The notes beneath the pieces were generated by a model. The model was not told the DNA's origin. It did no database searches and saw only the letters and a list, made by a program, of their open reading frames with translations. The position numbers and the translations under genes are program-made. From contig NZ_FNHV01000003.1 in NCBI RefSeq assembly GCF_900103585.1, forward strand, positions 522,011-586,010: a stretch of 64,000 nucleotides of DNA, written 5' to 3'. This DNA is from Streptomyces sp. cf386. Lineage in GTDB: Bacteria > Actinomycetota > Actinomycetes > Streptomycetales > Streptomycetaceae. Shown one piece after another: positions 57,240-64,000 of this stretch (positions within the stretch are counted from its first letter, which is position 1; every line of letters starts with the position of its first letter).

Positions 57240-57350
57240 GCTCGGGTGCGAATGCCGTACGCGGGCTGCGGGTCGTTCGTGGTTGATCGCGCCCACGCGG
57301 CGGAGCCGCAAATCGATACAGCCCCGCGCCCCTGAAAAGCAGGGGCGTTC
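57240..57350. repeat. Streptomyces dispersed repeat with terminator hairpin
   Basis: CGCCCCTG (57327-57334) and CAGGGGCG (57340-57347) form a perfect hairpin with loop AAAAG. Reading the minus strand, the hairpin is followed by GCGGGGCTGTATCGATTTGC, then CGGCTCCGCCGCGTGGGCGC. I recognise this string as part of a repeat family very common between Streptomyces genes. It lies between convergent stops and probably terminates both. Confidence 0.75.
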
Positions 57351-57353
57351 CGC

Positions 57354-57959
57354 TCACCGTCGGCGGTAGACGATCCGTCCTTCCACCACCGTTGCCACGC
57401 ACGTCCCCGCACCCCGCTCGGCCAGTTCCGTCTCGTCCCGTACGTCGAACACCGCGAACCGGGCGGCTGAGCCCTGCTCCCTCGGCTGAGCGAAATCCAC
57501 CGGCATCCCACAGGCGTACGGGTCGAGCGACGCCACTCCGTCGGGGCGCCCGATCCGGCCCACGATCCCCAGGCCGGAGCGGTGCACGGCGTCGCGCACC
57601 GCGCGGTTGCGCATGCTCTCGCAAGCCGCCGCGACCGTGCCGTGGGCCAGCATCCGCTGCACGCCACGCCGGGCGCTCGCACCCCAGCGGGCGTCATCCA
57701 TGGCGAGGGCCGCCAGCGCGTCGCCGGTCAGGGGCTCGGTGCCCAACTCGTCGGCCTCGCGCGGATCGGGGTGGTACGCCTCCTCCAGCAGCTCCGTGCC
57801 GTACAGGTTGACGATCCCGGGCGTCAGGATGCCGGGCCACTGCCGTACCCGAGCCCGCGGATGCGCGGCGACCAGCTCGTCCAGCGCCCCCGCGTCGGCG
57901 ATCCACGCGCCCTTGACGACAAGCGCGTGGCCCCGGGAGTCGGCGTGAATCGTCAGCAC
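57354..57959 (-). CDS. Degenerate amidohydrolase-like protein next to mqnC
   Basis: A 201-residue protein related to imidazolonepropionase-type amidohydrolases but half their length. The N-terminal strand region (LVVKGAWIADAG) and the C-terminal tail (GTCVATVVEGRIVYRRR) are those of the composite beta-sandwich. The place of the metal-binding HxH after the first barrel strand reads TPGIVNLYGTELL, so the zinc ligands are missing, and most of the barrel is absent. It starts seven bases after the mqnC stop, clearly in the same operon. Probably not a hydrolase; role unknown. Confidence 0.7.
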   Translation of the reverse strand: MLTIHADSRGHALVVKGAWIADAGALDELVAAHPRARVRQWPGILTPGIVNLYGTELLEEAYHPDPREADELGTEPLTGDALAALAMDDARWGASARRGVQRMLAHGTVAAACESMRNRAVRDAVHRSGLGIVGRIGRPDGVASLDPYACGMPVDFAQPREQGSAARFAVFDVRDETELAERGAGTCVATVVEGRIVYRRR

Positions 57960-57966
57960 AGGCAGG

Positions 57967-59166
57967 TCAGTTGGAAGCCAGGATCTTCAGCTCGGGGTGT
58001 GCCGTGCCGCCCTCGATCGCCGTGGACGAGATGTGGGACATGACCCGCTCGTCGACGGGGTCGTTCGCCGGGTCGTCGTGCACGACCAGGTGCTCGTAGG
58101 TCGTCGCCCGCTGCGCCGGCACCCGGCCCGCCTTGCGGATCAGGTCGATGATCTCCATCCGGTTGGAGCGGTGCTTGGCACCGGCCGAGGAGACGACGTT
58201 CTCCTCCAGCATGATCGAGCCGAGGTCGTCGGCGCCGTAGTGCAGCGACAGCTGGCCGACCTCCTTGCCCGTGGTCAGCCAGGACCCCTGGATGTGGGCG
58301 ATGTTGTCCATGAACAGCCGCCCGATGGCGATCATCCGCAGGTACTCGAAGATCGTGGCCTGCGTACGGCCCTTCAGGTGGTTGTTCTCGGGCTGGTAGG
58401 TGTACGGGATGAAGGCCCGGAAGCCGCCCGTGCGGTCCTGGACGTCACGGATCATCCGCAGGTGCTCGATGCGCTCGGCGTTGGTCTCGCCCGTGCCCAT
58501 CAGCATGGTCGACGTCGACTCGACACCGAGGTTGTGCGCGGCCTCCATGATCTCCAGCCAGCGCTCACCGCTCTCCTTCAGCGGGGCGATGGCCTTGCGC
58601 GGCCGCGCGGGCAGCAGCTCGGCGCCGGCGCCCGCGAAGGAGTCGAGACCGGCCTCGTGGATCCGGGTGATGGCCTCCTCGACCGACACACCGGAGATCC
58701 GGGCCATGTGCTCGACCTCGCTCGCCCCCAGGCTGTGGATGACGAGCTGCGGGAACTCCTTCTTGATGGCCGCGAAGTGCTTCTCGTAGTACTCGACGCC
58801 GTAGTCCGGGTGGTGGCCGCCCTGGAACATGATCTGCGTGCCGCCGAGCTCGACGGTCTCGGCGCAGCGCCGCAGGATGTCGTCGAGGTCGCGGGTCCAG
58901 CCCTTGGCCTTGTCCTTGGGGGCCGCGTAGAAGGCGCAGAACTTGCACGCCGTGACGCACACGTTCGTGTAGTTGATGTTCCGCTCGATGATGTACGTCG
59001 CGATGTGCTCGGTACCCGCGTACCTGCGGCGGCGCACGGCGTCGGCGGCGGCGCCCAGCGCGTGCAGCGGGGCGTGGCGGTACAGCTCCAGCGCCTCTTC
59101 GGGGGTGATGCGTCCACCCGCGGCGGCACGGTCGAGGACGGACTGAAGGTCGGCCTTCTCGGTCAC
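57967..59166 (-). CDS. mqnC: Cyclic dehypoxanthinyl futalosine synthase
   Basis: A 399-residue radical SAM enzyme that cyclises dehypoxanthinyl futalosine, the third ring-forming step of the futalosine menaquinone pathway. CVTACKFC is the CxxxCxxC motif for the [4Fe-4S] cluster. NYTNVCVTACKFCAFY, MFQGGHHPDYGVEYY and AFIPYTYQPENNHL are specific for the MqnC/CofH group. The start is GTG at 59166 (VTEKADLQ). A degenerate amidohydrolase-like gene follows directly. mqnB, mqnD and mqnE are not in the window. Confidence 0.95.
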   Translation of the reverse strand: MTEKADLQSVLDRAAAGGRITPEEALELYRHAPLHALGAAADAVRRRRYAGTEHIATYIIERNINYTNVCVTACKFCAFYAAPKDKAKGWTRDLDDILRRCAETVELGGTQIMFQGGHHPDYGVEYYEKHFAAIKKEFPQLVIHSLGASEVEHMARISGVSVEEAITRIHEAGLDSFAGAGAELLPARPRKAIAPLKESGERWLEIMEAAHNLGVESTSTMLMGTGETNAERIEHLRMIRDVQDRTGGFRAFIPYTYQPENNHLKGRTQATIFEYLRMIAIGRLFMDNIAHIQGSWLTTGKEVGQLSLHYGADDLGSIMLEENVVSSAGAKHRSNRMEIIDLIRKAGRVPAQRATTYEHLVVHDDPANDPVDERVMSHISSTAIEGGTAHPELKILASN

Positions 59167-59258
59167 CGGGGTGTCCCTTTCGTCAAGGGTTGTGGACTGA
59201 TCCGCCCGGTTGCGGACGGACTGAACCAGCCTACGCCAGGCCCTTGACGAGACCGACG

Positions 59259-60008
59259 TCAGGCCGCGTACGCCCCGATCAGCAGCCCCACGAACGCCCC
59301 GCCGAGCAGAAACGGCCCGAACGGGATCGCCGACTTGCGCCCGGCCCGCCGCAGGGCGACGCGCCCCCAGCCGTACAGCGCCCCGGACAGGAACCCGGCG
59401 AAGGTGCCGAGCATGACCGTCGGCCAGCCGTACCAGCCCAGTACCGCCCCCGCCGAAAGCGCCAGCTTCACGTCGCCGAAGCCCATGCCGCCCGGGTTGA
59501 CGAGGTACAGCACGAGGTAGAAGACGCCGAGTGCGAGGGCGGCCCACAGCGCGGTCGGCCAGTCACCGGCGTGCTCGGGGACGAGGGCGACCAGACCGAG
59601 CAGCGCGAGTGCGGCGCCCGCGAGCGGGAGGGTCAGCGGGTCGGGCAACCGCCGCACCCGCAGGTCGACGGCCGCGAGCAGCACGCCCACCGGCGCCAGC
59701 AGCAGCCAGACGCCCAGCTCGGGCCGGGTGCCGGTGGCAGCGGCGAGGGCGGCGCAGACGAGGGCGGTGGCGGTGGCGAGCGTCGGGGCGCCGGGGCCGT
59801 ACGGCTGACCGGGCCCGCACTGTCCGCACCGGGCCCGCCCGATCCACCCGCGGATCGGATGCCCCGCGGGGCACCGCTCCCGCCACGCCTCCTCCTCTTC
59901 CCCCTCCGACACGGAGAACCGGTAGGCGGCCCTCGGCAGGAGCGAACCCGCCGCGACACCCCACAGCGCGGCGACGGCCACGAGCAGAGCGGTCACCACA
60001 CCCGTCAC
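59259..60008 (-). CDS. A24-family prepilin-type peptidase
   Basis: A 249-residue membrane aspartic peptidase with about seven helices. The catalytic Asp residues are in LAAVDLRVRRLPD and MGFGDVKLAL (GxGD motif). A cytoplasmic loop with Cys residues (RCPAGHPIRGW..CGQCG) resembles the zinc loop of bifunctional prepilin peptidases, but the N-methylation segment is not clear. It would cleave type IV or Tad/Flp-type prepilins; no pilin genes are nearby. The ATG at 60008 overlaps the kinase stop by four bases. Confidence 0.88.
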   Translation of the reverse strand: MTGVVTALLVAVAALWGVAAGSLLPRAAYRFSVSEGEEEEAWRERCPAGHPIRGWIGRARCGQCGPGQPYGPGAPTLATATALVCAALAAATGTRPELGVWLLLAPVGVLLAAVDLRVRRLPDPLTLPLAGAALALLGLVALVPEHAGDWPTALWAALALGVFYLVLYLVNPGGMGFGDVKLALSAGAVLGWYGWPTVMLGTFAGFLSGALYGWGRVALRRAGRKSAIPFGPFLLGGAFVGLLIGAYAA

Positions 60009-61714
60009 CCGACCTTCGACAACCGAGCCTCGGGTTTCCCCTCCGCGTCGCTCTCCGAGCGGTACACCAGGTCGTCGCCCGCCGGTGTGATCCGGACGGT
60101 GTGCGGGGTCGGGTTGCAGCCGGCGTGGTTGCCCTTCCTGCCCACGGACGTGACGACGAGCTCCTTCGCCGTCACCTTCTTCAGGGTCAGCACGTCGTTG
60201 CAGACGCCGCCGAGCAGATCCGTGTTGCGGAGGGTGCCCAACTCCTCGCCGACGTCGGCCTTGTGCACGGTGAGCCGGAAGGTTCCCGCAGGCAGCGCGC
60301 CGTCCAGGGCGTTGGCCTTGCCCTCCCAGGTGCCGAGGTAGCGGGCGGGGACGGCGCTCGCGGCCGGGGTGGAGTAGTCCGTGCCCGGGGACTGCGAGGA
60401 GGCCGCCCCCGAATCGGCGGATGTGTCCTGGTCACCGCCGCCGCCCGGCAGCAGCTCGAACACGAACACGGAGCCCACCGTCACCGCCGCGAACGCCCCC
60501 GCCACCGCGAGCGCCACCGTGCAGCTCATCCGCCGCCCCCGGCCGCCGTCGCCCGACGTCGAGGCCGCCGCGACGGAGAGGGAGAGCTTGCCGGGACGCT
60601 GCTCGGACGCCGGGGCGGTGTCCTGAGGAGGTATCGCGTCACGTGGTTCGGGTACGACGACGGGGGTTGCTGACGCGGAAGCAGAAGCGGTCCCTGGCGC
60701 GGGCGTCGGCGTCGGCGCGGGTGCCGGCGTCGCGGGTGCCGGCATCACCGGCGGCGGCCCGAACTCCCCGACCGTCATCCCCCGGCTGAACCCCACCGGC
60801 CCCGAGGCGACGTCCTCCCCCGCCTCCAAGTTCAGCAGCTGCACGGCACTACGGCTGACCTGCTCGACCAAGGCCCCCGGCAGCCAGCCGCCCGCCACCT
60901 CCCGAGCCGCCCCGTCCGGGGCCAGGCGCCGGGCCACCTCCCCCGGCGCGGGCCGCGCACCCGGCTCCTTGGCCAGGCAGGCCGCCACCAGGTCCCTCAA
61001 CTCCGCGTCCAGGGAATCGAGTTCGGGCGCCTCGTGCACGACCTTGTAGAGCAGCGCCGCCGACGAGTCCCCGGAGAACGGCGGCTCCCCGGTCGCCGCG
61101 TACGCCAGCACCGCGCCCAGCGAGAAGACGTCCGCCGCCCCCGTGGCCCCGTTGCCCAGGATCTGTTCGGGCGACATGTAGCCGGGGGAGCCGATCGAGA
61201 CGCCGGTCGACGTCAGGGACGCCGTGCCGTCCATGGCCCGCGCGATGCCGAAGTCGATGAGCAGGGGGCCGTCCAGCGTCAGCAGCACGTTCGACGGCTT
61301 CACATCCCGGTGCACCAGCCCCAGTTCATGCACCGCCGCCAGCGCCTCGGCCAGCCCCGCCCCCAGCACACGTACCGAATGCGCGGGCAGCGCACCCGAG
61401 CCCGTCACCGCCGCCGCCAGCGACGGCCCCGCCGCATACCCCGTGGCCACCCACGGCACCGCGGCCTCGGGGTCCGCGTCCAGCACGGGCGCCGTCCAGG
61501 CACCGCCCACCCGGCGCGCCGCCGCCACCTCCCGGCGGAAGCGGGCGCGGAACTCCTCGTCCAGCGCGAAGTGCGGGTGCACGATCTTGACGGCGACCGT
61601 ACGGCCGCCCGCGCTGCGCCCGACGTACACCCGCCCCATCCCGCCGGAACCGAGCCGCCCGAGCAGCCGGTACGGCCCGACGACGGTCGGCTCGTCAACT
61701 CCGAGCGGCTGCAT
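60005..61714 (-). CDS. Transmembrane Ser/Thr protein kinase
   Basis: A 569-residue Hanks-type kinase. GRLGSGGMGRVYVG is the Gly-rich loop, Lys43 in VAVKIVH the ATP-binding Lys, HRDVKPSN the catalytic loop, and DFGIAR the magnesium site; the activation segment ends GSPGYMSPEQ. A Pro/Thr-rich linker leads to one membrane helix (about residues 395-420) and an external C-terminal domain of about 120 residues with two Cys, not a PASTA domain. It is coupled to the prepilin peptidase by a four-base overlap. The ligand is unknown. Confidence 0.93.
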   Translation of the reverse strand: MQPLGVDEPTVVGPYRLLGRLGSGGMGRVYVGRSAGGRTVAVKIVHPHFALDEEFRARFRREVAAARRVGGAWTAPVLDADPEAAVPWVATGYAAGPSLAAAVTGSGALPAHSVRVLGAGLAEALAAVHELGLVHRDVKPSNVLLTLDGPLLIDFGIARAMDGTASLTSTGVSIGSPGYMSPEQILGNGATGAADVFSLGAVLAYAATGEPPFSGDSSAALLYKVVHEAPELDSLDAELRDLVAACLAKEPGARPAPGEVARRLAPDGAAREVAGGWLPGALVEQVSRSAVQLLNLEAGEDVASGPVGFSRGMTVGEFGPPPVMPAPATPAPAPTPTPAPGTASASASATPVVVPEPRDAIPPQDTAPASEQRPGKLSLSVAAASTSGDGGRGRRMSCTVALAVAGAFAAVTVGSVFVFELLPGGGGDQDTSADSGAASSQSPGTDYSTPAASAVPARYLGTWEGKANALDGALPAGTFRLTVHKADVGEELGTLRNTDLLGGVCNDVLTLKKVTAKELVVTSVGRKGNHAGCNPTPHTVRITPAGDDLVYRSESDAEGKPEARLSKVG

Positions 61715-61790
61715 CTGCGCCCACTCCTCCCCCGTACGGCCTCTTGGGCCGGTGAACTGGCAGCAGGTTAGTGCGGAAGCACCCCGCCCT

Positions 61791-62648
<858 letters not shown>

Positions 62649-62762
62649 CTAGACCCTATGGGGTACCGTGCACCCTTCAGGGTCGTGACACCCCCGTCAC
62701 AGCATCCCGTCAACCCCGACACGCACACTTCTAACGTACGAGTGACGTGATCTTGGCCTCTA

Positions 62763-62790
62763 TTGCTTTCGGCTGCCCGCGTGCTAGGCT
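62763..62790 (+). promoter_or_regulatory. Promoter of the cold-shock gene
   Basis: TTGCTT (62763-62768) and TAGGCT (62785-62790) are a good vegetative -35/-10 pair with 16 bases between. The transcript would begin near 62797, giving a 5' leader of about 165 bases, long as in other cold-shock genes. Confidence 0.65.
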
Positions 62791-62890
62791 CGCCGCAAGT
62801 TGCAGTTTGGTTTCCCTTGCAGTACAGAGCCTGCGGAGCATGTGACCGCGGGCTCTAGTCGTTTTCAGACGTATGCAGATGTGCGGCAGT

Positions 62891-62915
62891 AGTTTTCACA
62901 CTCAGTTTTCACACT
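62891..62915 (+). repeat. Twin 12-bp repeat in the cold-shock leader
   Basis: AGTTTTCACACT occurs at 62891-62902 and again at 62904-62915. It lies within the predicted untranslated leader, about 50 bases before the AAGGAGG site. Confidence 0.85.
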
Positions 62916-62961
62916 TGCAGGGTTCTGGAGCAGGGCAACCCTTTGGGCCCAAGGAGGGCTT

Positions 62962-63165
62962 ATGGCTACCGGAACCGTGAAGTGGTTCAACGCCGAAAAG
63001 GGCTTTGGCTTCATCGCCCAGGAAGGCGGCGGCCCCGACGTCTTCGTTCACTACTCCGCGATCAACGCGAGCGGCTTCCGTTCGCTGGAGGAGAACCAGC
63101 AGGTCTCCTTCGACGTGACCCAGGGTCCGAAGGGCCCGCAGGCGGAGAACGTCACCCCCGTCTGA
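62962..63165 (+). CDS. Cold-shock domain protein
   Basis: A 67-residue single-domain nucleic-acid chaperone of the CspA type. KGFGFI is the RNP1 motif and VFVHYS the RNP2 motif of the OB-fold; [20 protein letters not shown] is the family signature. It binds single-stranded RNA and DNA. AAGGAGG lies six bases before the ATG. Streptomyces carry several such genes (sco or csp F-type). A very strong hairpin follows. Confidence 0.97.
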   Translation: MATGTVKWFNAEKGFGFIAQEGGGPDVFVHYSAINASGFRSLEENQQVSFDVTQGPKGPQAENVTPV

Positions 63166-63217
63166 TCATTCGGTCTCGGAGCCTGGTGCTTTGATCCGGA
63201 ACTGAGCGCAGTACCCA

Positions 63218-63250
63218 AGGAGCCCCGTGCCGCAAGGCAACGGGGCTCCT
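63218..63250 (+). terminator. Strong GNRA-capped terminator after the cold-shock gene
   Basis: AGGAGCCCCGT (63218-63228) pairs perfectly with ACGGGGCTCCT (63240-63250). The loop continues the stem with GCC/GGC (63229-63231, 63236-63238), an A bulge and a GCAA tetraloop. A pyrimidine-rich run, GCCTTTCTCC, follows. Confidence 0.85.
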
Positions 63251-63284
63251 GCCTTTCTCCGCCCCCGTTCTCCGCTCCCGGGGT

Positions 63285-63833
63285 CTAGATGTGCTGCATG
63301 ATCAGCACGAACGTCGTCCCGGGCGCCAGCGCCTCGTACGAGTGCGGCACATCTCCGCGATACGACATGTAGTCACCCGGCCCCAGATCGACCTCGTCGC
63401 CCCGGGGTCCTGCCTTCACCCGGCCCGCGCCGACGATCAGGTGCTCCACGCTCCCCGGAATGTGCGGCTCCGACTCGCGGGCCGTGCCCGGCTCCACGCG
63501 CAGGTGGTAGATGTCCCGACGGGCACCGGGCGGACTGGCGGAGAGCAGCGTGGCCACGAAGTCCGCCCGCTCGGAGGCGACGGTCGGCCCCTCACCCGCC
63601 CTGATCACCTGTACGGCCGGCGCCGGCGGCTCCACCAGCGCGCTGAACGGCACACCGAGGGCCACCCCCAGCGCCCACAGCGTTTCGACGCTGGGATTTC
63701 CGCCCCCCGCCTCCAGCTGGGACAGCGTGGACTTCGCGATGCCCGCCCGTTTGGCCAGCTCGGACAGCGACAGCCCAGCCCGGGTGCGCTCGCGCCGCAG
63801 CGAGGCGGCGATCCACGCGAGGGGCTCGCTCAT
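63285..63833 (-). CDS. XRE-family regulator with C-terminal cupin domain
   Basis: A 182-residue regulator starting MSEPLAWI. Residues about 8-65 are a helix-turn-helix (LSLSELAKRAGIAKSTLSQL), and residues about 95-180 a cupin (HIPGSVEHLIVGAGRVKAGP, GDYMSYRGDVPHSYEAL) that probably binds a small effector. Such regulators often sit divergent from azlCD amino-acid exporter genes, as seems the case here. Met at 63833 has GGGAAG eight bases upstream; the GTG nine bases further up is less likely. Confidence 0.88.
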   Translation of the reverse strand: MSEPLAWIAASLRRERTRAGLSLSELAKRAGIAKSTLSQLEAGGGNPSVETLWALGVALGVPFSALVEPPAPAVQVIRAGEGPTVASERADFVATLLSASPPGARRDIYHLRVEPGTARESEPHIPGSVEHLIVGAGRVKAGPRGDEVDLGPGDYMSYRGDVPHSYEALAPGTTFVLIMQHI

Positions 63834-63871
63834 GCGGTTCACTTCCCGTCGTTCGCTCTACAGGTACGTTC

Positions 63872-63908
63872 GTTCGCCTTGACGAACACCAACCCACCCG
63901 TTCATTGT
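63872..63908 (+). promoter_or_regulatory. Operator and promoter ahead of the right-end gene
   Basis: GTTCG-N6-CGAAC (63872-63887) is a perfect inverted repeat and probable site for the XRE-cupin regulator; further GTTCG copies lie at 63851, 63868 and 63920. TTGACG (63879-63884) overlaps it as a -35, with CATTGT (63903-63908) as a weak -10, 18 bases on. The transcript would start about at the ATG at 63916. Confidence 0.5.
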
Positions 63909-63915
63909 GGCAAAC

Positions 63916-64000
63916 ATGCGTTCGCTACTCCGAACACCGATGATGGCACCTCTGGCACCTCTGGCTCCCCTCGTACGGGACAGCGCGCTCGTCTGGCTGG
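63916..64000 (+). CDS. azlC: N-terminal fragment of a probable AzlC-type permease
   Basis: The frame from ATG 63916 stays open to the window end and reads MRSLLRTP, then MMAPLAPLAPLVRDSALVWL. The basic start and following hydrophobic run fit the AzlC branched-chain amino-acid exporter, and the divergent XRE-cupin regulator is a usual partner of azlCD. There is no Shine-Dalgarno, and a promoter just upstream suggests a leaderless mRNA. Only 28 codons are visible, so identity is tentative. Confidence 0.45.
   Translation, partial: MRSLLRTPMMAPLAPLAPLVRDSALVWL

Overview
The window is high-GC chromosomal DNA from a Streptomyces or a very close actinomycete. The evidence is the strong GC bias at third codon positions, frequent GTG starts, Shine-Dalgarno sites of the GGAGG type, a complete 14-gene nuoA-N operon, genes of the futalosine route to menaquinone (mqnA, mqnC), a Streptomyces-type secreted aminopeptidase, and intergenic repeat families typical of the genus. 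The gene order korAB / polyprenyl synthase / nuo / menG / mqnC / mqnA matches what I remember of the core of Streptomyces chromosomes. I see no tRNA, rRNA, insertion sequence, prophage, integrase or CRISPR array.

Layout. 1-1175: end of korA and all of korB (2-oxoacid:ferredoxin oxidoreductase). 1245-5578: two small conserved proteins, an HxlR regulator divergent from an NmrA-type reductase, a RarD transporter and a VOC protein. 5760-11026: secreted zinc aminopeptidase, a TPR-like protein divergent from a P-loop protein, an amidase and a flavodoxin-fold reductase. 11082-15654: an ABC exporter with a membrane-anchored LolA-like protein, then a secreted CHRD/DUF3455 protein. 15905-24762: polyprenyl diphosphate synthase, POT peptide transporter, CocE hydrolase, a riboswitch-controlled LysM/transglycosylase, a HAD phosphatase, an AhpD-like protein and fumarylacetoacetase. 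25024-28462: an M56 metallopeptidase, a tandem repeat and RecQ. 28617-44612: nuoN to nuoA on the minus strand. 45356-51991: NlpC/P60 hydrolase, Tat-exported FAD desaturase-like enzyme, peptide deformylase, geranylgeranyl-reductase-family enzyme, GNAT, PASTA protein and menG. 52047-57239: a surface-polysaccharide operon (small membrane protein, NodB-GT2 fusion, acyltransferase) divergent from a GH18-like lipoprotein. 57354-62639: a degenerate amidohydrolase-like protein, mqnC, prepilin peptidase, Ser/Thr kinase and mqnA. 62962 to the end: a cold-shock protein, an XRE-cupin regulator and the start of a probable azlC.

How the genes work together. Much of the window serves a menaquinone-based respiratory chain. 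The polyprenyl synthase can make the side chain, MqnA and MqnC build the naphthoquinone head by the futalosine route, MenG methylates it, the geranylgeranyl-reductase-family enzyme is a candidate for reducing the side chain, and Nuo reduces the quinone with NADH. Upstream of nuoA there is a near-consensus operator for the redox sensor Rex, which would couple transcription of complex I to the NADH/NAD+ ratio. A second theme is the cell surface: the two secreted cell-wall hydrolases, a c-di-AMP riboswitch, and an operon whose domains correspond to the ica/pga/mat systems for poly-N-acetylglucosamine.

Most of the window is ordinary core genome. The features most worth a second look are the ica/mat-like operon, a 24-bp tandem repeat that supplies the stop codons of two convergent genes, an 87-bp triple repeat between M56 and recQ, the pseudoenzyme-like partner of mqnC, and several palindromic operator candidates.
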